Position numbers and translations under genes: made by a program. Source: Gammaproteobacteria bacterium (GTDB lineage Bacteria > Pseudomonadota > Gammaproteobacteria > Pseudomonadales > JAUIKI01). Taken from it: a stretch of 8,156 nt of DNA. Below the pieces are notes generated by a model. The model searched no databases and was not told the DNA's origin. It saw nothing but the letters and a program-made list of their open reading frames with translations. Location: assembly GCA_030430875.1 (NCBI GenBank), contig JAUIKI010000052.1, positions 1 to 8,156 of the forward strand. Direction: 5' to 3'. This document shows, in pieces, positions 5,766-8,156 of the stretch. The stretch's first letter is position 1. Each line of letters begins with the position of its first letter.

Positions 5766-6338
5766 TTATCTAAACTTTAAGTCCAAAAATTCCTCAAGCT
5801 TCGTCACACTCACACCTAACAGGAAGAAAATTGGCGCCAACCACGGCGGCACACACCAAATAACACTAATATCTGCATCATAATGATAAATACCAAGTAA
5901 TATCAAACCAATTTCTGTTGACATCCCTACAACAGCAGCCAACATTCCGATGAAAAAACTTCGTGGTTTCGCATCAACAACAGCCCATATTAACAAAGCA
6001 AACGACATTAATAACATCGCGCTTAACATGACATTTGTTTTGGGAACCAGCGACGTTGCAAAATAAACGGCTAAGCAAGCAAAGACAGAAATCATTGCCA
6101 TTCGCAGTATGTTTGATTTTTCAGAAGGCAAAAGATCAACTTTTCTCAAACATTCAGACAACATCCCAAGCGACACACCAAAAATTCCGACTAAGCAGAT
6201 AAACCAAATAGGGCTATTAGCAATATTGGGCGTTAAAATAATATCATGAGTAATTACTGTTTCAACATGCCAATAATCACCAAAGGGAGCAAGAACAGCG
6301 ACAATCAAGAAAAGTAACATATATTTTTTTATTATCAT
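5766..6338 (-). CDS. Six-helix membrane protein of unknown function
   Basis: I do not recognise this 190-residue protein. Six membrane helices are apparent at about residues 5-19, 43-60, 77-98, 102-121, 127-151 and 160-178. Striking motifs are APFGDYWHV at the end of helix 1, STEIGLILLGIYHYD in helix 5 and CVPPWLAPIFFLLG at helix 6. The buried or near-membrane acidic, His and Tyr residues suggest a binding site rather than a mere anchor. The ATG at 6338 is chosen because TAGG lies 7 bases upstream and the promoter at 6392-6420 leaves a normal leader. A TTG at 6374 would add 12 polar residues but sits only 3-4 bases after AAGG and about 10 bases from the expected transcript start. deaD follows 189 bases downstream on the same strand. 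Confidence 0.75.
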   Translation of the reverse strand: MIIKKYMLLFLIVAVLAPFGDYWHVETVITHDIILTPNIANSPIWFICLVGIFGVSLGMLSECLRKVDLLPSEKSNILRMAMISVFACLAVYFATSLVPKTNVMLSAMLLMSFALLIWAVVDAKPRSFFIGMLAAVVGMSTEIGLILLGIYHYDADISVIWCVPPWLAPIFFLLGVSVTKLEEFLDLKFR

Positions 6339-6391
6339 AAGAAGGCCTACATCATTTTTATTATCATTAGCCAAACACCTTAACTGCCCAA

Positions 6392-6420
6392 ATAATAAAC
6401 CACTCCTACAACAAATACAA
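6392..6420 (-). promoter_or_regulatory. Promoter for the six-helix membrane protein gene
   Basis: On the minus strand TTGTAT (6420-6415) and TATTAT (6397-6392) are spaced by exactly 17 bases. The start of transcription would fall near 6385, giving a leader of about 47 bases before the ATG at 6338. Confidence 0.5.
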
Positions 6421-6522
6421 TTAATACAAAGACATAAATCACAGACTCTGGATATCTACAATCAATTTAATTACTGCATTGCTACCTCGAGAGAAAACCA
6501 TCAAGCTCAAACAACTATTTTT

Positions 6523-6531
6523 TGCTATACT
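6523..6531 (+). promoter_or_regulatory. Extended -10 promoter for hemJ-bepA
   Basis: TGCTATACT is an extended -10 element (TGn followed by TATACT at 6526-6531); no strong -35 lies upstream, as is usual for this class. It predicts a transcript start near 6538 and a leader of about 35 bases to the hemJ ATG at 6573. The longer open frame that begins with TTG at 6522 would start inside the promoter and is therefore excluded. Confidence 0.55.
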
Positions 6532-6572
6532 CTCATGCAAATTGCAACAACTCATCAAATGGAAAACCAGCT

Positions 6573-7007
6573 ATGACATCTTATTTTCTCTGGCTTAAAG
6601 CAGGACATATTATTTTCTTTGTTACTTGGTTCAGCGGGCTATTTTATTTACCCCGTTTATTTGTGTATCACGCAATGAGTAATGACACTGCAAGCAACGA
6701 ACGCTTTAAAGTTATGGAACGAAAATTATACCGCGGGATAAACACACCCTCGGCAATTCTGACACTTTTTTTCGGTACCTGGATGTTAATTAACGGCTGG
6801 GAACACTATAAAACAGCTGGTTGGATGCATGCTAAATTAACCTTGATTTTCATTCTACTTTTTTACCACCATCTTTCAGGCTATTACTTAAAACAATTCA
6901 AACTTGATAGGAACACCAAATCACACGTATTTTTTCGATGGTTTAATGAAATTCCTGTGATTATTTTGATTGCTATCGTCATTTTAGCAACATTGAAACC
7001 ATTCTAA
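6573..7007 (+). CDS. hemJ: HemJ-type protoporphyrinogen IX oxidase
   Basis: HemJ oxidises protoporphyrinogen IX to protoporphyrin IX, the step before iron insertion in haem synthesis, in the inner membrane. The 144-residue product has the usual length and the family signature: LWLKAGHIIFFVTWFSGLFY at the N-terminus with the conserved H12, then LPRLFVYH, then MERKLYRGI, a WMHAKL segment before helix 3, and a short C-terminal hydrophobic helix. Four membrane helices are apparent. The conserved H12 and the Lys of the HAKL segment fit residues reported as important in other HemJ proteins. TGGAA lies 8 bases before the ATG at 6573. bepA starts 13 bases after its stop, so both are likely on one transcript. 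Confidence 0.92.
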   Translation: MTSYFLWLKAGHIIFFVTWFSGLFYLPRLFVYHAMSNDTASNERFKVMERKLYRGINTPSAILTLFFGTWMLINGWEHYKTAGWMHAKLTLIFILLFYHHLSGYYLKQFKLDRNTKSHVFFRWFNEIPVIILIAIVILATLKPF

Positions 7008-7020
7008 TATTCACACTGTT

Positions 7021-8156
7021 ATGAGCAAATCATCCACCATTACTTCCATTAGATTATTTCTGGCAACCCTATTTTTTTGCTCCATATCAAATACCCACGC
7101 TGAATTACCTAACCTTGGTGGAGCTGGGTCTGATCTGGTCAGCGCTAAACAAGAACACACTATCGGACAAGCCTGGCTTCGATCACTACGAAAACAAACC
7201 AGACTAGTGAAAGATCCATTGATCAATGATTATCTTGAAAACCTCACGCAAGAGCTTGCAATGCATGCTGATCTTGAACAAACCCAATTTGACATCGTGG
7301 TTTTAAAGAGCCAATCTTTAAATGCATTTGCAGTCCCTGGTGGTGTCATCGGACTAAATGCAGGGTTATTTCATCATACTGCATCTGAACAAGAGCTGGC
7401 AGCCATCATTGCTCATGAGCTTGCTCATTTGAGCCAGCGTCATTTTGCACGCAATTTAGAAACAGCTAAAAAAAATCGGCTCCCACAGCTTGCTGCCCTT
7501 TTAGGAAGCATCATCATCGCAGCTGCTGATAGCAAAGCTGGGATGGCCGCCCTAGCTACCACCCAAGCCGCCATTAAACAAAATCAACTACGCTATAGCC
7601 GAGAAAACGAAAGAGAAGCGGATCGTATAGGCATTCTAACGCTAATAAAAGCTGATAAAAACCCATATGCTATGCCTGGTGTTTTTGAAAAAATACTCAA
7701 GCAGTCACGCTACAATGACTTTAATATTCCAGAATTTCTATTAACACATCCTTTGAGTGAATCTCGAATTGCTGACTCACTTAATCGCGCTGAGCGTTAT
7801 GAAAAAAAATCCTATACGGATAATTTAGATTACTACTTAATGACAGTCCGTACTGAAATGCTGTTTGCAGACAATGCTCATGTCATGATTAAAAAATATC
7901 AGGATACCTTAAAACAAAATCCCAGCGGAGATCATCTTAATGCAACACGCTATGGATTGATTCTTGCGTTAACTCGTGCCGGTAAATTCTCAAAAGCAGA
8001 CAAATTAATTAGTCCTTTATTAGAAAATGACCCTTATCGCAACGCCTACATTATCGCTAAAGCTGACATTGATTACTATTCAGGAAAAACATCACAAGCA
8101 ATCAATCTACTCAAAGGCCATCATGAAATAAATCCAGAAAATCACCCCATCACCAT
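7021..8156 (+). CDS. bepA: BepA-type periplasmic M48 metalloprotease with TPR region (incomplete at the window edge)
   Basis: BepA (YfgC) is a periplasmic zinc protease and chaperone that helps LptD mature or degrades stalled LptD and BamA. The protein opens with a Sec signal peptide of about 27 residues ending in THA before E28. The catalytic site is HELAH at 132-136 (zinc ligands H132 and H136, catalytic E133). The third ligand is E197 in RENEREADRIG. H243 in THPL corresponds to the regulatory histidine of E. coli BepA. Helical repeats typical of TPRs begin at about residue 265 and run off the window at residue 378; the usual family length is about 480-490. The ATG has no clear ribosome site, but the signal peptide fits this start and a stop lies in frame shortly upstream. 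Translation may be coupled to hemJ. Confidence 0.93.
   Translation, partial: MSKSSTITSIRLFLATLFFCSISNTHAELPNLGGAGSDLVSAKQEHTIGQAWLRSLRKQTRLVKDPLINDYLENLTQELAMHADLEQTQFDIVVLKSQSLNAFAVPGGVIGLNAGLFHHTASEQELAAIIAHELAHLSQRHFARNLETAKKNRLPQLAALLGSIIIAAADSKAGMAALATTQAAIKQNQLRYSRENEREADRIGILTLIKADKNPYAMPGVFEKILKQSRYNDFNIPEFLLTHPLSESRIADSLNRAERYEKKSYTDNLDYYLMTVRTEMLFADNAHVMIKKYQDTLKQNPSGDHLNATRYGLILALTRAGKFSKADKLISPLLENDPYRNAYIIAKADIDYYSGKTSQAINLLKGHHEINPENHPIT

Noticed and set aside
6522..6572. Longer HemJ starting at TTG 6522
   Set aside because: It begins within the extended -10 element and adds 17 polar residues not seen in HemJ proteins; the ATG at 6573 has a proper ribosome site.
7011..7226. Minus-strand open frame of 71 codons over the start of bepA
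   Set aside because: It is antisense to the signal peptide and N-terminus of a clear M48 protease, with no motif or ribosome site.

Overview
The window looks like chromosomal DNA of a low-GC gammaproteobacterium. This rests on the LptM-type lipoprotein gene placed directly before lysA, a DeaD/CsdA helicase with a DbpA-like C-terminal domain, a BepA-type periplasmic protease and HemJ. The species cannot be named from the sequence. No tRNA, rRNA, insertion sequence, CRISPR array or phage module is visible.

Layout. Positions 1-1639 (minus strand) hold lptM and then lysA, in cell-envelope and lysine synthesis. A good promoter precedes lptM. The lysA reading frame runs off the left edge. Its last normal LysA residues are the GAYGF motif; after that it continues in frame into what looks like the Walker B/sensor part of an unrelated P-loop ATPase. 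This chimera is the most unusual thing in the window. Positions 1770-2772 (plus strand) hold a four-helix membrane protein (DUF6632-like), whose promoter overlaps an operator-like inverted repeat, and a HIT-family hydrolase. Positions 2851-5576 (minus strand) form an RNA-handling cluster: deaD helicase, a CspA-type cold shock protein and a small RRM protein. A clear intrinsic terminator lies between the last two. The 441-base gap between deaD and csp holds a hairpin, a 38-codon small ORF resembling the start of a NUDIX protein, and the probable long csp leader. Positions 5766-6338 (minus) encode an unrecognised six-helix membrane protein. It is divergent from hemJ and bepA (6573-8156, plus), which are 13 bases apart and probably co-transcribed; bepA runs off the right edge.

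How the genes fit together. LptM assists assembly of the LPS translocon LptDE, and BepA performs quality control on LptD, so both ends of the window touch outer-membrane biogenesis. LysA makes lysine from meso-diaminopimelate. HemJ does the penultimate step of haem synthesis. DeaD, Csp and the RRM protein are the kind of proteins that unwind or coat structured RNA at low temperature, and their clustering suggests a shared cold-adaptation role. Apart from the lysA junction, most of the window is ordinary core genome.
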